Assembly: GCF_014639235.1 (NCBI RefSeq)
Contig: NZ_BMFU01000008.1
Coordinates: 62,001 to 126,000 of the forward strand
DNA: 64,000 nt
Source: Paenibacillus silvae
Lineage (GTDB): Bacteria; Bacillota; Bacilli; Paenibacillales; Paenibacillaceae
Direction: 5' to 3'
Shown here: in pieces, positions 35,441 through 43,918 of the stretch
Position numbering within the stretch: the first letter of the stretch is position 1
Layout: every line of letters starts with the position of its first letter
The notes under the pieces: model-generated
Databases searched by the model: none
What the model saw: only the letters and a program-made list of their open reading frames with translations
Told to the model about the DNA's origin: nothing
Program-made: the position numbers and the translations under genes

Positions 35441-35479
35441 AAACAGGCTACATGGACAATTAGTCCACATAGCCTGTTT
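35441..35479 (-). terminator. Terminator of the SLH/InlB-repeat gene
   Basis: AAACAGGCTACATGGAC / GTCCACATAGCCTGTTT stem with one mismatch and a short loop, 57 bases beyond the stop at 35536; the minus strand continues GTGTTG. Confidence 0.75.
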
Positions 35480-35535
35480 ATATAGATCAGTTCATTTACT
35501 TCAATTGCCAATCACACTCAGTAACGTTATTTATT

Positions 35536-38500
35536 TTACAAAACATGCTCGATGAAACGTTTAAACATGGCAGCAACTTCTGCTCGTGTAGCTACATTTT
35601 TCGGAGCAAAGGTTTCACCTGCACGACCGGTAACAATTCCAGTCTCCTGCATGTACAATGCAGCCTGCTCAGCCCACGCAGCAATGTCCAGAGCATCTGC
35701 ATACGTCAGTTGTGCTTGGCTCAAAACGTTCGCATCAGACAGCTTCAAGAAATCAGCGAAGCGATAGATCATCGCGGCCAGCTCTTGTCTGGTCACTGTG
35801 CGGTTTGGCTCGAATTTACCGCCGCCAACCCCTTGAATAATTCCATTTTGAGAAGCCCAGTCAATGTAAGAACCATACCAGCTATCATACTGAGTATCCG
35901 TGAATATCCGTGTTCCTTGAGTCTCAAGCGGACCATAGCTGCGTTCGTACATCCGGCCAATAACAGTTGCCAGCATAGCTCGTGTCATGCCTGTATTTGG
36001 TGAAAATTGCTCTTTGCCTGTGCCCAGAAAAATCTCGCGCTCTGTCACGAACTGAATCGGAGATACACCCCAATGCCCGGCAATATCTGTAAACGTCTTG
36101 GGGTTAGGCTGTAATAACACGTTAGCCCATGACGGTGCAATGTACTTCATCGTTCCCGAATCGTCAGCAGCAAAACCGATGAACAGCTTCTGACCTTCTG
36201 AGGTGTAGTAATAAGGTAAACCAGCATTGGAAACGGTCTGAGTAGTATCACCTTGTTTTTGGGCAAAAACAACCTGAACGCTGTGTGCAGCCTTCACCTG
36301 GTTGAACGTATAGCTCGAAACAGCGCCAACACTCACGCCATCAATCAGGACATCTGCTACAATATAACCTTCTTGAGGTGTGAACAGGAATGTCTGCGAA
36401 GCACCTTGTGCCACACTTACTGTTCCATGAGGAGAGATCGTTCCACCTTGAGAGCCAGTCACGGTCACAGTGTAGCTAACCCCGTTTGATGCCGCTCCTC
36501 CAGCACTGCCACCGCTGCTTCCACCTGTATTCCCCCCCGTGTTGCCTCCATTGTTACTTCCATTGCTGTACGCAATCGCATACGTCGAGAAGTTTTGAGA
36601 GAAAATCGTCAGTTCTTTGCCTGTAGGATCAATCATGAACCCCTCTTGCGCTGCCATCGTTGTGGAATATGGCAGTTGGTTCAGTTTTGCAGCTGTACCT
36701 GCGTGATAACGATACAGCACCACATCACTTTTGCCTGTGAGGTCCACGGGAACGATGATTTTCAGCAGCTTGCCCAGCGTTGGAAGCGGTACTGTTGTAT
36801 CGCTCTGAGTTACGCTATCGGTCAGCGTTTTAAACAAAGACATATCCAGATACATATCGATGACACGATTGCCTGCAATCGCTTGAATAGACGAAGCACC
36901 CACAGCAGTACCTGCCTCCTGCTTCTCTACCGTCAGCTTGAATTTCACAGCTCCACCCTGATCCACCTGACTCTTATCTTCTGCAGTGTACGAAGTTGGA
37001 TCAGTAAACAGATCATTCAGCTTGTCTACCACCACACTAGGTGTATCTGTACCTTTCACCTCAAGTACTGTGTTCTTTTTGCCCTCTGGCAGAATAATAT
37101 ACTGATCTCCAAAATTAAAGTTGCCATCCTTCACAACGACGATCAAGGTAACCAATTGATCCCCTTTGTTGACCACAAGGTTATATGTGCCGTTCGGTAC
37201 GCCCGTAACCATAAAGCTCCCGTTTGCATCTGTAACCGCTGTGCTGCCAAACTGCACATTTCCCTGCATGACTTTTACCTGTGCACCGGAAACGGCTGCA
37301 AACGGAGTTGCATCATTAATGACTGTACCCTCAATGCTATATACATGCTTCTCCCAGCGTGCGTAGAGCTTCGTATCCGCAGATACTTGCTCATTTGTCT
37401 GCCATGGCTTCGACAGAGCAGTATCCTTGTACCAGCCCACAAACGTGTACCCGTCACGCGTAGGCGGCTCAGGCATAGTCAAGATTCCCCCATGAAGCAC
37501 CTCATCCTGTACATCATAAACATTGCGGTCACCATCGTTATAGTAGAAGGTGAACGTATTGGTCCACTTGGCATATAACTTGATTGTACCTTCTTCTCCA
37601 GAACCAATAATCGTCACAGGGTTACCTGAAAGGCTACTGTTTCTGTACCAGCCCGCAAACTTTGCACCACTCAGGGAAACATCTGTAGGCAATGTAAGTT
37701 CAACCTCAGGATGATACCCGTTCACATTACCACTTACAATGGTTCCGCCATTCAGAAAGAACTTAATGGCATACAGCGGTTTGATATACACACTGGTACT
37801 TGCTGATTTAAACGATGTGTCCGTAGCTTTTACACGAACCAAATACTGATCCGGAAAAAGCCCTGTAATCGTACTGCCTGTGATCTCATTCCAGATCTCC
37901 GAGTATTTATACTTGAATTCCATCGTGCTATTCACTTGCGTGATTGTACCGTCACTTCCGTTTAGTGTCGCTTCGTCGGTGTGTCCGATAGATGGCGCAT
38001 CTGGTCTTGCCGGAATGTACAATTGCTGCGGGTCACTATCTTGCGTGCTGTCAGAAACACCTTGTTTCACAATAGACAACGTGGTGTTAAACCAGCTGTC
38101 ATCAATGGCAATCTCACCGGATGAATCTGCGGTGATCATATTATTATTGATGAGGTAGATGGCGCCCGGAGTTAGACCTTTCAGGCTTTCATAGATATAG
38201 TTAATGCTTGCCTCCGGTTTAGACTCCTTCTGGAGTTCTTCCTCTTCGCTGTACTGCGCATACACCACGGTATCCTTGTTAAAAATGTAATCCGTTGTAA
38301 TTTTCGTGCCGCCCGTTTTCGCTGTATACCAACCCTTGAAAGTTAACTCCTCATGACTTGCCGCAGGTAAAGATTCAAGCTTGCCTGAACCATTCGTTTG
38401 CAGACTTGCGGTATTTGTTTGACCGCTACCAGCATCAAACGTAATGTTACGTGGTGTCGTCAAATGATATCTGTACTCGGTATCCCCTGACATAGTGTGC

Positions 38501-39291
38501 TTCACGGTTGGATTAAGTTCAGTCACTACACCGTCCGTAACGAAGCCATCAATCAGCTTGGGGCTGCCGTCGTTGTAATAGTTTGACGTAAAGTATCCAC
38601 CGGTAATACTCCAATATTCTGGGTCCAGCGTACTTCCACTCCAGATGAGCGCAGCTTCATTGTTGTATGTTCCAAGGTATCCACCAGATACGGTTACATA
38701 TGCTCCACTCCCTGCATCCAATGCTTCAGAACCGGCTGCATCGAAATAACCGTAAACAACCCCTCCGCTCATCTCAAAATGAGCTCCTGCATCATGGACA
38801 TATACACCTTGTCCTGCACCAATAATACCACCTGAGAGCAAATTAACTGTGCCGTTCTGCCCTACATTCAGACCAGATCCATTACTGCTGCTGTTCACAT
38901 ATTTGATGTAACCACTCTCTCCGGCAGAGGTATCCTGAATAATGAGTGTCCCAGCTTTACCGTATAAGGTTGAAGCTTCTTCCGTCTCCCCTGATACACC
39001 AGTAGCATCCCGGGTGATATTAAAGGCGTTCAAGTCCAGTGTTACACTTACTCCCGTTCGATCATACGTAATGTTGCTTCCTGTTGAAACGTTAGCAATC
39101 AATTGAATCGTTTGCCCGTCAGTTGCCTCATTTAAAGCCTCTGATACATCCCAATACTGCTTGTTCGTTGCTGTATTTACTGCAACATATTCCACAGGCT
39201 CCGCTTGGACTCTAGTCCCCCATTCACCAAACAAACTCAGCATCATCACCATAATCATGGATATGCTTAGCCACTTTTTCATCGTGTTCAC
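35536..39291 (-). CDS. S-layer-anchored surface protein with InlB B-repeats and three SLH domains
   Basis: 1251 residues, GTG start with AGAGGGG upstream. Signal peptide 1-30 ('RVQAEP'). Residues 40-270 are a right-handed beta-helix-like region with repeated 'GG.I.GAGQGVYV' turns. Three InlB/Listeria-Bacteroides-type repeats follow (about 285-350, 510-580, 582-650; hallmark 'F.GWY....' and 'LYAKW'), then a carboxypeptidase-regulatory-like fold (655-725), a Gly/Ser/Asn linker (about 905-930), a divergent InlB repeat (935-1000) and three SLH domains (1070-1251) that attach to pyruvylated wall polymer. Probable adhesin or surface scaffold. It lies just downstream of a hybrid kinase/regulator operon. 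Confidence 0.93.
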   Translation of the reverse strand: MNTMKKWLSISMIMVMMLSLFGEWGTRVQAEPVEYVAVNTATNKQYWDVSEALNEATDGQTIQLIANVSTGSNITYDRTGVSVTLDLNAFNITRDATGVSGETEEASTLYGKAGTLIIQDTSAGESGYIKYVNSSSNGSGLNVGQNGTVNLLSGGIIGAGQGVYVHDAGAHFEMSGGVVYGYFDAAGSEALDAGSGAYVTVSGGYLGTYNNEAALIWSGSTLDPEYWSITGGYFTSNYYNDGSPKLIDGFVTDGVVTELNPTVKHTMSGDTEYRYHLTTPRNITFDAGSGQTNTASLQTNGSGKLESLPAASHEELTFKGWYTAKTGGTKITTDYIFNKDTVVYAQYSEEEELQKESKPEASINYIYESLKGLTPGAIYLINNNMITADSSGEIAIDDSWFNTTLSIVKQGVSDSTQDSDPQQLYIPARPDAPSIGHTDEATLNGSDGTITQVNSTMEFKYKYSEIWNEITGSTITGLFPDQYLVRVKATDTSFKSASTSVYIKPLYAIKFFLNGGTIVSGNVNGYHPEVELTLPTDVSLSGAKFAGWYRNSSLSGNPVTIIGSGEEGTIKLYAKWTNTFTFYYNDGDRNVYDVQDEVLHGGILTMPEPPTRDGYTFVGWYKDTALSKPWQTNEQVSADTKLYARWEKHVYSIEGTVINDATPFAAVSGAQVKVMQGNVQFGSTAVTDANGSFMVTGVPNGTYNLVVNKGDQLVTLIVVVKDGNFNFGDQYIILPEGKKNTVLEVKGTDTPSVVVDKLNDLFTDPTSYTAEDKSQVDQGGAVKFKLTVEKQEAGTAVGASSIQAIAGNRVIDMYLDMSLFKTLTDSVTQSDTTVPLPTLGKLLKIIVPVDLTGKSDVVLYRYHAGTAAKLNQLPYSTTMAAQEGFMIDPTGKELTIFSQNFSTYAIAYSNGSNNGGNTGGNTGGSSGGSAGGAASNGVSYTVTVTGSQGGTISPHGTVSVAQGASQTFLFTPQEGYIVADVLIDGVSVGAVSSYTFNQVKAAHSVQVVFAQKQGDTTQTVSNAGLPYYYTSEGQKLFIGFAADDSGTMKYIAPSWANVLLQPNPKTFTDIAGHWGVSPIQFVTEREIFLGTGKEQFSPNTGMTRAMLATVIGRMYERSYGPLETQGTRIFTDTQYDSWYGSYIDWASQNGIIQGVGGGKFEPNRTVTRQELAAMIYRFADFLKLSDANVLSQAQLTYADALDIAAWAEQAALYMQETGIVTGRAGETFAPKNVATRAEVAAMFKRFIEHVL

Positions 39292-39377
39292 GATTCCGTT
39301 GTTCCCCTCTCTGCTCTCTGAATTTGTCCATCATGTCTGATGCCCATTCTATAGTAGAGCACTCGCAAAACACTCGC

Positions 39378-39420
39378 AAAAAAAAGACAAAAATCTACAT
39401 ATTCTGCAGATCTCTGTCTT
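39378..39420 (-). terminator. Terminator after the SARP regulator gene
   Basis: Minus-strand AAGACA / TGTCTT outer stem with an inner partly paired AGATCT-type stem and a run of eight T's; starts about 74 bases beyond the stop at 39494. It separates the signalling operon from the SLH gene. Confidence 0.6.
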
Positions 39421-39493
39421 GGATACAGGTTGTGGTATGCTGCCAAGCTTAACTCTTTATTTACGTCCAGCTGAATGGATAATTCCAGGTTAT

Positions 39494-40363
39494 TTATTTC
39501 ACCGTTTTCTTGAGCTTCTGTACCTGACGTCTGTACGCTTCTCTCGTAATATCGGACCATATCCAGTCTTCGCCTTCAAGATATTCTCCACGATAAACGG
39601 CCAGCGCTTGTCTTCTCGCCTCTTCTGAAGCAGTTTGATCAAACTGACGCCGGGCTGTTTCAAACATTCTAAGATCCCAGTCCGCTTCTAACACCCGCAA
39701 GATATATCGATCATTGGCGTATTCAATCCTTAACTCGGTGCAGCCTGCATCCTTCAAGTTTTTACGCATGGCATATAACGAGGTTTGCAGGTATGCCAAT
39801 GCCCGTTCAGGCTCATATTGCCCCCATTGGTCGTCACACAGCTTGTACTTGGACAGCCAGCACCCCTCATGCTGCAAAAAATAAGCGAGCAGCTCTCGTG
39901 ACTTGGAGCGAGCCCATCTGATGGAAGTCTGACCTTGCTTTACTTCAAACGGTCCGAAACTGTGAATGGCCCATTTTCCTTGAATCGGCTGAGGCTTCTG
40001 AGCCGCTAGCTTAACCAGCTTGTCTACAGCCTTGCGAATCCGCTCCGGGCGAATCGGCTTGAGCAGGTAGTCAATAGCACTTACATCAAAAGCCTGTGCG
40101 GCATAATGATTGTAGGCGGTAATAAAAACAATCTCTGCTGTTATATTGTTGGAACCCAGCTGTTCTGCCAACTCAATTCCGCTCATTCCGGGCATTTCAA
40201 TATCAAGGAAGATACAATCAGGTCTTAACATTGGAATCTCCTGCATCAACTGGAGAGGATCTGTATATGTGCCGATGATCTCAACGCGTTCATCGGTCTT
40301 GAGCAGTGAGGCTAACTCATTCAAGATAATGGGCTCATCATCCAGCAATATAGCTCTGATCAT
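39494..40363 (-). CDS. SARP-type response regulator, shortened C-terminal domain
   Basis: 289 residues. Receiver 1-120 with acidic pocket 'LDDE', phospho-acceptor Asp54 ('FLDIEMPGMSG') and 'KPIRPERI'. A winged-helix DNA-binding domain follows (about 130-225: 'SFGPFEVKQG', 'KSRELLAYFLQHEGCWLSKYKLCDDQWG', 'YLQTSLYAMRKNL'). After it only about 60 residues of a BTAD-like region remain ('WIWSDITREAYRRQVQKLKK'), so the usual second half of the BTAD is missing compared with the regulator at 8344-9489. The frame overlaps the kinase gene by 26 bases, so the two are co-translated. Target genes unknown. Confidence 0.9.
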   Translation of the reverse strand: MIRAILLDDEPIILNELASLLKTDERVEIIGTYTDPLQLMQEIPMLRPDCIFLDIEMPGMSGIELAEQLGSNNITAEIVFITAYNHYAAQAFDVSAIDYLLKPIRPERIRKAVDKLVKLAAQKPQPIQGKWAIHSFGPFEVKQGQTSIRWARSKSRELLAYFLQHEGCWLSKYKLCDDQWGQYEPERALAYLQTSLYAMRKNLKDAGCTELRIEYANDRYILRVLEADWDLRMFETARRQFDQTASEEARRQALAVYRGEYLEGEDWIWSDITREAYRRQVQKLKKTVK

Positions 40364-42848
40364 CGTCTGCCTTCCTCCCCGTGTTCAATGGTATTTGAAG
40401 TGTAACCGCTGTACCTTCACCCGTCTGACTCCAGATATGCATTCCAATACCATAATGTAAAATCAATCTTCGCTGAATATTCATCAGACCCACACCAGAC
40501 CTTGTTCCCGGCTGGCCTAACAGCTTCTGCAGACGCTGCGGCTCAATGCCAACACCATTATCCTCTACTTTGATAAGTACTGTATCCTCTTCACGTCTAA
40601 CCGTTAAACGCACAAAACCTCCTGCATTTCGAGTCATAATGCCGTGGCGAATCGCATTCTCCACCAAGGGCTGTATGATAAGCATAGGAACCTTCAACTC
40701 GATACTCTCATCAATGTCATACTGCATATCAAGTCTATCCTGAAACCGTTCCTTCTCAATAGATACATAAGCTCGCACTGTAGCAAGTTCATTCACAAGG
40801 GGGGTGAACTCATCACCAGAGTCAAAACTAAAGCTGCCTCTTAAATAATCAGACAGATCATAGAGAAGCCCCTTCGCCTTTACAGGGTCTACCGTGCTAA
40901 GTGCCGCGATGGTGCTTAGCGAGTTAAATAAAAAATGAGGTTTGATCTGGGCCTGCAGGAAGGAAAGCTCCGCAGATATCCGAATTCCCACCGATTCTTT
41001 AAGCTGTACCAACGTTTTCACCCTTGATTTTAGCTCTAGTGACTCAAATGGCTTCGTTAGGTAGTCATTAGCTCCCGCCTCGAATCCAATCTTCAAATCT
41101 TCAGGTCGCGCTCTTGCAGTCACCATAAGTACAGGCAGATCCAACGGTTGAAAGCGTCCGCGTATGGCGCGCAGCACTTCATACCCCGATATTTTCGGCA
41201 TCATCACATCAAGAATGACCAGATCATACTGGGGCATTTGCTCTAACTTTGCCAGTGCCGACATGCCGTCAGGAACAGCTGTTACATCATATCCATCGTT
41301 GTCCAGAACATGGAATAGCGCAGCCAGACTCGCCGGATCATCATCCACGGCCAGAATAGAGTAGCTCTTTTCCGTTCTATGCCGCCTGGTCGTTAAAACG
41401 GAATTTTTATCTCTAGGAGCAAAGTTGGCTTCCGGCTGTTTCCCGTAAACCTTCTCCTTACGTTCTCTACTGACCGGAAGAGTAAATCGAAAGGTGCTTC
41501 CCTTGCCCTTCCTTGATTCAACCCATATCCTTCCTCCTTGGAGTTCAACCAGTGTCTGGGTTATGGATAGACCCAGTCCCGTGCCCCCAGCCTCTCGCGT
41601 TTCTGTAGAATCCAACTGTGTGAACGGCGTAAAGACATCCTCCAAACGCTCTTGGGGAATTCCGATCCCAGTGTCTTGCACCCATATCTCAATGTAATCC
41701 TGTTTAAGCACAGCCCCGGTTCGAATATGTCCCTGCTGAGTGAACTTCAACGCATTTCCTATCAAATTATAAAAAATCTGATAAAGACGCTCCTCATCTG
41801 CATATACTGCCGGCATCTCTATTGGAATCTGATTAACAAATTCAATAGATTTGCCGTCATTAAGCTGACTTATGACATACAAAGATGCATTAGCAACGGA
41901 ATGAAGATCAATGGCTCGCACCTCCAGCTTCATGCCCCCGCTTCGCATACTGGAGATGTCCAGAATATCGTGGATGAGGCGATCCAATCTATGTGCTTCT
42001 GACAAAACCATCCGTAGATTGTGCTGCCGGGATGGATCTGCATGCACACTGTCGGTATGGTTATTCTCCAGTATCGAGTTAGTAATGTTAATGATGCCGT
42101 TGAGCGGTGTACGAAGTTCGTGGGATGTATTCGCCAGAAACTGATCCTTCATCCTGTCCAGCTTAATCAGTTCCTTGTATACCTGTTCACTCTGCAGATT
42201 CAGATAGACGATCAACAGTGAAAATGCCAGGGCAATCCATAACACGCTTAAACCAAAAAACATACTTTGCAGCACTCCTGCAATCAGCGGAGGCAGCGCA
42301 GCGAAGAGCAATGCCCGGAATTCCTGCAGAGATACTTGCTTTCGTTTCAAAATAACCAGTCCTACATAATAAAACAGATAGATATAACACAGTGCGGGCA
42401 TGAGCAGAAAATATGGTCCCCGATGATAGACATGATCAGCATCCACGTAGAAAAGGTAATCCCCGAACAAGCTCCCCAGAGAGAGAAGCATATTCACAGC
42501 TATAGGCAAACAGATGACGATAGCTGTAGCCCTGCTCATGCCCTGCTGGTCATTCCGCCTAATGACGGCATCAAGATAAAATATCCACAATGCCTCCGGC
42601 ACCGGATTCAGAATGTAAAACAGGCAGATCACAGCCGGAAGGAGCCAGCCGGAAGCGGCTGATTCTGAGCCTGTAAGCATGTTCAGCACCATCTCCAGCA
42701 ATAACAGGCACATGTTCGATATCAACAGCGCGAGAAAAACATCTCGCAGCTCGGACCTTTCATGATTACGCCTGTACATATGTATGCAGATAATGAGCGC
42801 TATAATCAAACCTATGACAGAGGTCTGAACGTAGTACAGGAGCGGCAT
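40338..42848 (-). CDS. Hybrid sensor histidine kinase with two kinase modules
   Basis: 836 residues from the ATG at 42848, whose ribosome binding site AAAGGGGGAG overlaps the upstream GTG frame. Residues 1-220 have about seven membrane segments with no large extracellular part. HisKA His243 ('TSHELRTPLNG'), ATPase 345-460 ('LIGNALKFT', 'DTGIGIP', 'GGTGLGLS'), receiver 495-615 with Asp547 ('VILDVMMPKISG'), then a LytS-like motif with His638 ('QIKPHFLFN') and a second ATPase ('QPLVENAIRHG', 'GVGLMN'). Same domain order as the protein at 9643-12795 after the sensor. Upstream of, and overlapping, its likely partner regulator. Confidence 0.92.
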   Translation of the reverse strand: MPLLYYVQTSVIGLIIALIICIHMYRRNHERSELRDVFLALLISNMCLLLLEMVLNMLTGSESAASGWLLPAVICLFYILNPVPEALWIFYLDAVIRRNDQQGMSRATAIVICLPIAVNMLLSLGSLFGDYLFYVDADHVYHRGPYFLLMPALCYIYLFYYVGLVILKRKQVSLQEFRALLFAALPPLIAGVLQSMFFGLSVLWIALAFSLLIVYLNLQSEQVYKELIKLDRMKDQFLANTSHELRTPLNGIINITNSILENNHTDSVHADPSRQHNLRMVLSEAHRLDRLIHDILDISSMRSGGMKLEVRAIDLHSVANASLYVISQLNDGKSIEFVNQIPIEMPAVYADEERLYQIFYNLIGNALKFTQQGHIRTGAVLKQDYIEIWVQDTGIGIPQERLEDVFTPFTQLDSTETREAGGTGLGLSITQTLVELQGGRIWVESRKGKGSTFRFTLPVSRERKEKVYGKQPEANFAPRDKNSVLTTRRHRTEKSYSILAVDDDPASLAALFHVLDNDGYDVTAVPDGMSALAKLEQMPQYDLVILDVMMPKISGYEVLRAIRGRFQPLDLPVLMVTARARPEDLKIGFEAGANDYLTKPFESLELKSRVKTLVQLKESVGIRISAELSFLQAQIKPHFLFNSLSTIAALSTVDPVKAKGLLYDLSDYLRGSFSFDSGDEFTPLVNELATVRAYVSIEKERFQDRLDMQYDIDESIELKVPMLIIQPLVENAIRHGIMTRNAGGFVRLTVRREEDTVLIKVEDNGVGIEPQRLQKLLGQPGTRSGVGLMNIQRRLILHYGIGMHIWSQTGEGTAVTLQIPLNTGRKADDDQSYIAG

Positions 42849-42934
42849 GCTGCTCCCCCTTTTCAGCACAAGTATTTTATTTAGATAGATTAAGTTAAAA
42901 CGTGGATACAGACAAGAATTAAAAAAGAATAGCA

Positions 42935-42968
42935 GAAAAAATACCCCAGCTTGATGAGCTGAGGTATT
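42935..42968 (-). terminator. Terminator of ctc/rplY
   Basis: Minus-strand AATACCTCAGCT / AGCTGGGGTATT stem, tetraloop, followed by TTTTTTCT; 70 bases beyond the stop at 43038. Confidence 0.85.
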
Positions 42969-43037
42969 ACATTATAATTGAATGAAGTTGAATTATTGTA
43001 AAGAAATTAGAGCTTTGCTGAAAATGCTAATTGCTTA

Positions 43038-43583
43038 TTAAGGCTTAACCACAGAGAGAAGTGATTCATTGCCCTCCGAAATAACCGTAACTTCTGGCGC
43101 AAATGTGGCATCCTGCACATGAAGAGTTTCTCCAAGCTCCATGCCGCTAATATCAAACTCCACCACCGCTGGCAGATGACGAGGCAAAGCCTCTACCTCT
43201 ATTGCAGCCAACTGAATCTGTACGACCCCACCCTGTTTCGTACCCGCTGGTGTTCCATTGAACTTCACAGGAATCTTCGTGCGCAGCACCTCATCGGTCT
43301 GTACCTGTTGAAAATCAACGTGAATCAAATCCTTTGTAACCGGATCACGCTGCAGGTCCTCCAGCAATACGGTAAGTGCAGGTTTTCCTTCAAACTGCAG
43401 CTCAATGAATCCGGATGCACCTTGCTTCAACCACTTCTGGAATTGAATTGACGGAATGTGGATCATCTCATTTGCTGTGTTTCTACCAAAAACAATAGCT
43501 GGCAAACGACCAGACCTGCGTAAATTCCGAAGCCTGGACGGTTTTAGTTTGATGCGGGGCTCCGCCTGGATATAAGTAGTCAT
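43038..43583 (-). CDS. rplY: 50S ribosomal protein L25 / general stress protein Ctc
   Basis: 181 residues: N-terminal 5S rRNA-binding L25 domain (1-90; 'LRNLRRSGRLPAIVFGR', 'VLLEDLQRDPVTKDLIHVDFQQV') and the C-terminal TL5/Ctc beta domain (95-180; 'GTPAGTKQGGVVQIQLAAIEVEALPRHLP', 'LHVQD'). Binds 5S rRNA in the large subunit. In B. subtilis the gene is a stress-regulated ctc. Its ATG shares bases with the stop of a 29-codon upstream frame (ATGA at 43580-43583), so translation may be coupled. GAGGAGCG precedes the start. Confidence 0.93.
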   Translation of the reverse strand: MTTYIQAEPRIKLKPSRLRNLRRSGRLPAIVFGRNTANEMIHIPSIQFQKWLKQGASGFIELQFEGKPALTVLLEDLQRDPVTKDLIHVDFQQVQTDEVLRTKIPVKFNGTPAGTKQGGVVQIQLAAIEVEALPRHLPAVVEFDISGMELGETLHVQDATFAPEVTVISEGNESLLSVVKP

Positions 43584-43669
43584 GCTATGTTCGCTCCTCT
43601 GTTTTCAATGATATTGGGTATTTTTTCCAACAACCACCGATCCCCTAAAGGGGCTAAAGAGAGAAACAT
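43580..43669 (-). CDS. Putative leader ORF, 29 residues, coupled to ctc
   Basis: ATG at 43669, with GGAGGTGG (43684-43677) seven bases upstream. The 29-residue product starts 'MFLSLAPLGDRWLLEK' and ends 'ENRGANIA'; its TGA overlaps the ctc ATG by four bases. A second frame from the ATG at 43672-43674 would give only six codons. The strong ribosome binding site and exact stop-start overlap favour real translation, as a leader peptide or small protein. No family recognised; coding status is inference. Confidence 0.4.
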   Translation of the reverse strand: MFLSLAPLGDRWLLEKIPNIIENRGANIA

Positions 43670-43745
43670 AGCATCACCACCTCCACATTACACTGATTGG
43701 TTTTTCGAAATACATTAAATGTAAAAATCCCAAAATATACAGTAA

Positions 43746-43773
43746 GGCACTCTACTGGAAATAGTAGAATGCC
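43746..43773 (-). promoter_or_regulatory. Hairpin in the region upstream of ctc
   Basis: GGCA..CTACT / AGTAG..TGCC arms with a six-base loop. It may be a terminator-like or leader structure upstream of the 29-codon frame; the following minus-strand sequence is only moderately T-rich. Confidence 0.3.
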
Positions 43774-43918
43774 CTTGGGATGCCTACAGCCTATCATAGA
43801 AACCTGTTTTTGTCGATTCAACTACCATGTGACGGACAAGATTTCTTCACTTAACAACCTGATATAAATGGTATATTATAGAATTGTAGCAAAATATAAG
43901 AAGAGAGGAGTTTACACT

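Noticed and set aside
36595..37578. 327-codon plus-strand frame opposite the SLH/InlB-repeat gene
   Set aside because: Antisense shadow with no start signals.
39288..39560. 90-codon minus-strand frame overlapping the SARP regulator end
   Set aside because: Considered as a possible frameshifted continuation of the missing BTAD half, but the translation has no BTAD-like helical pattern, and it overlaps the regulator in another frame.
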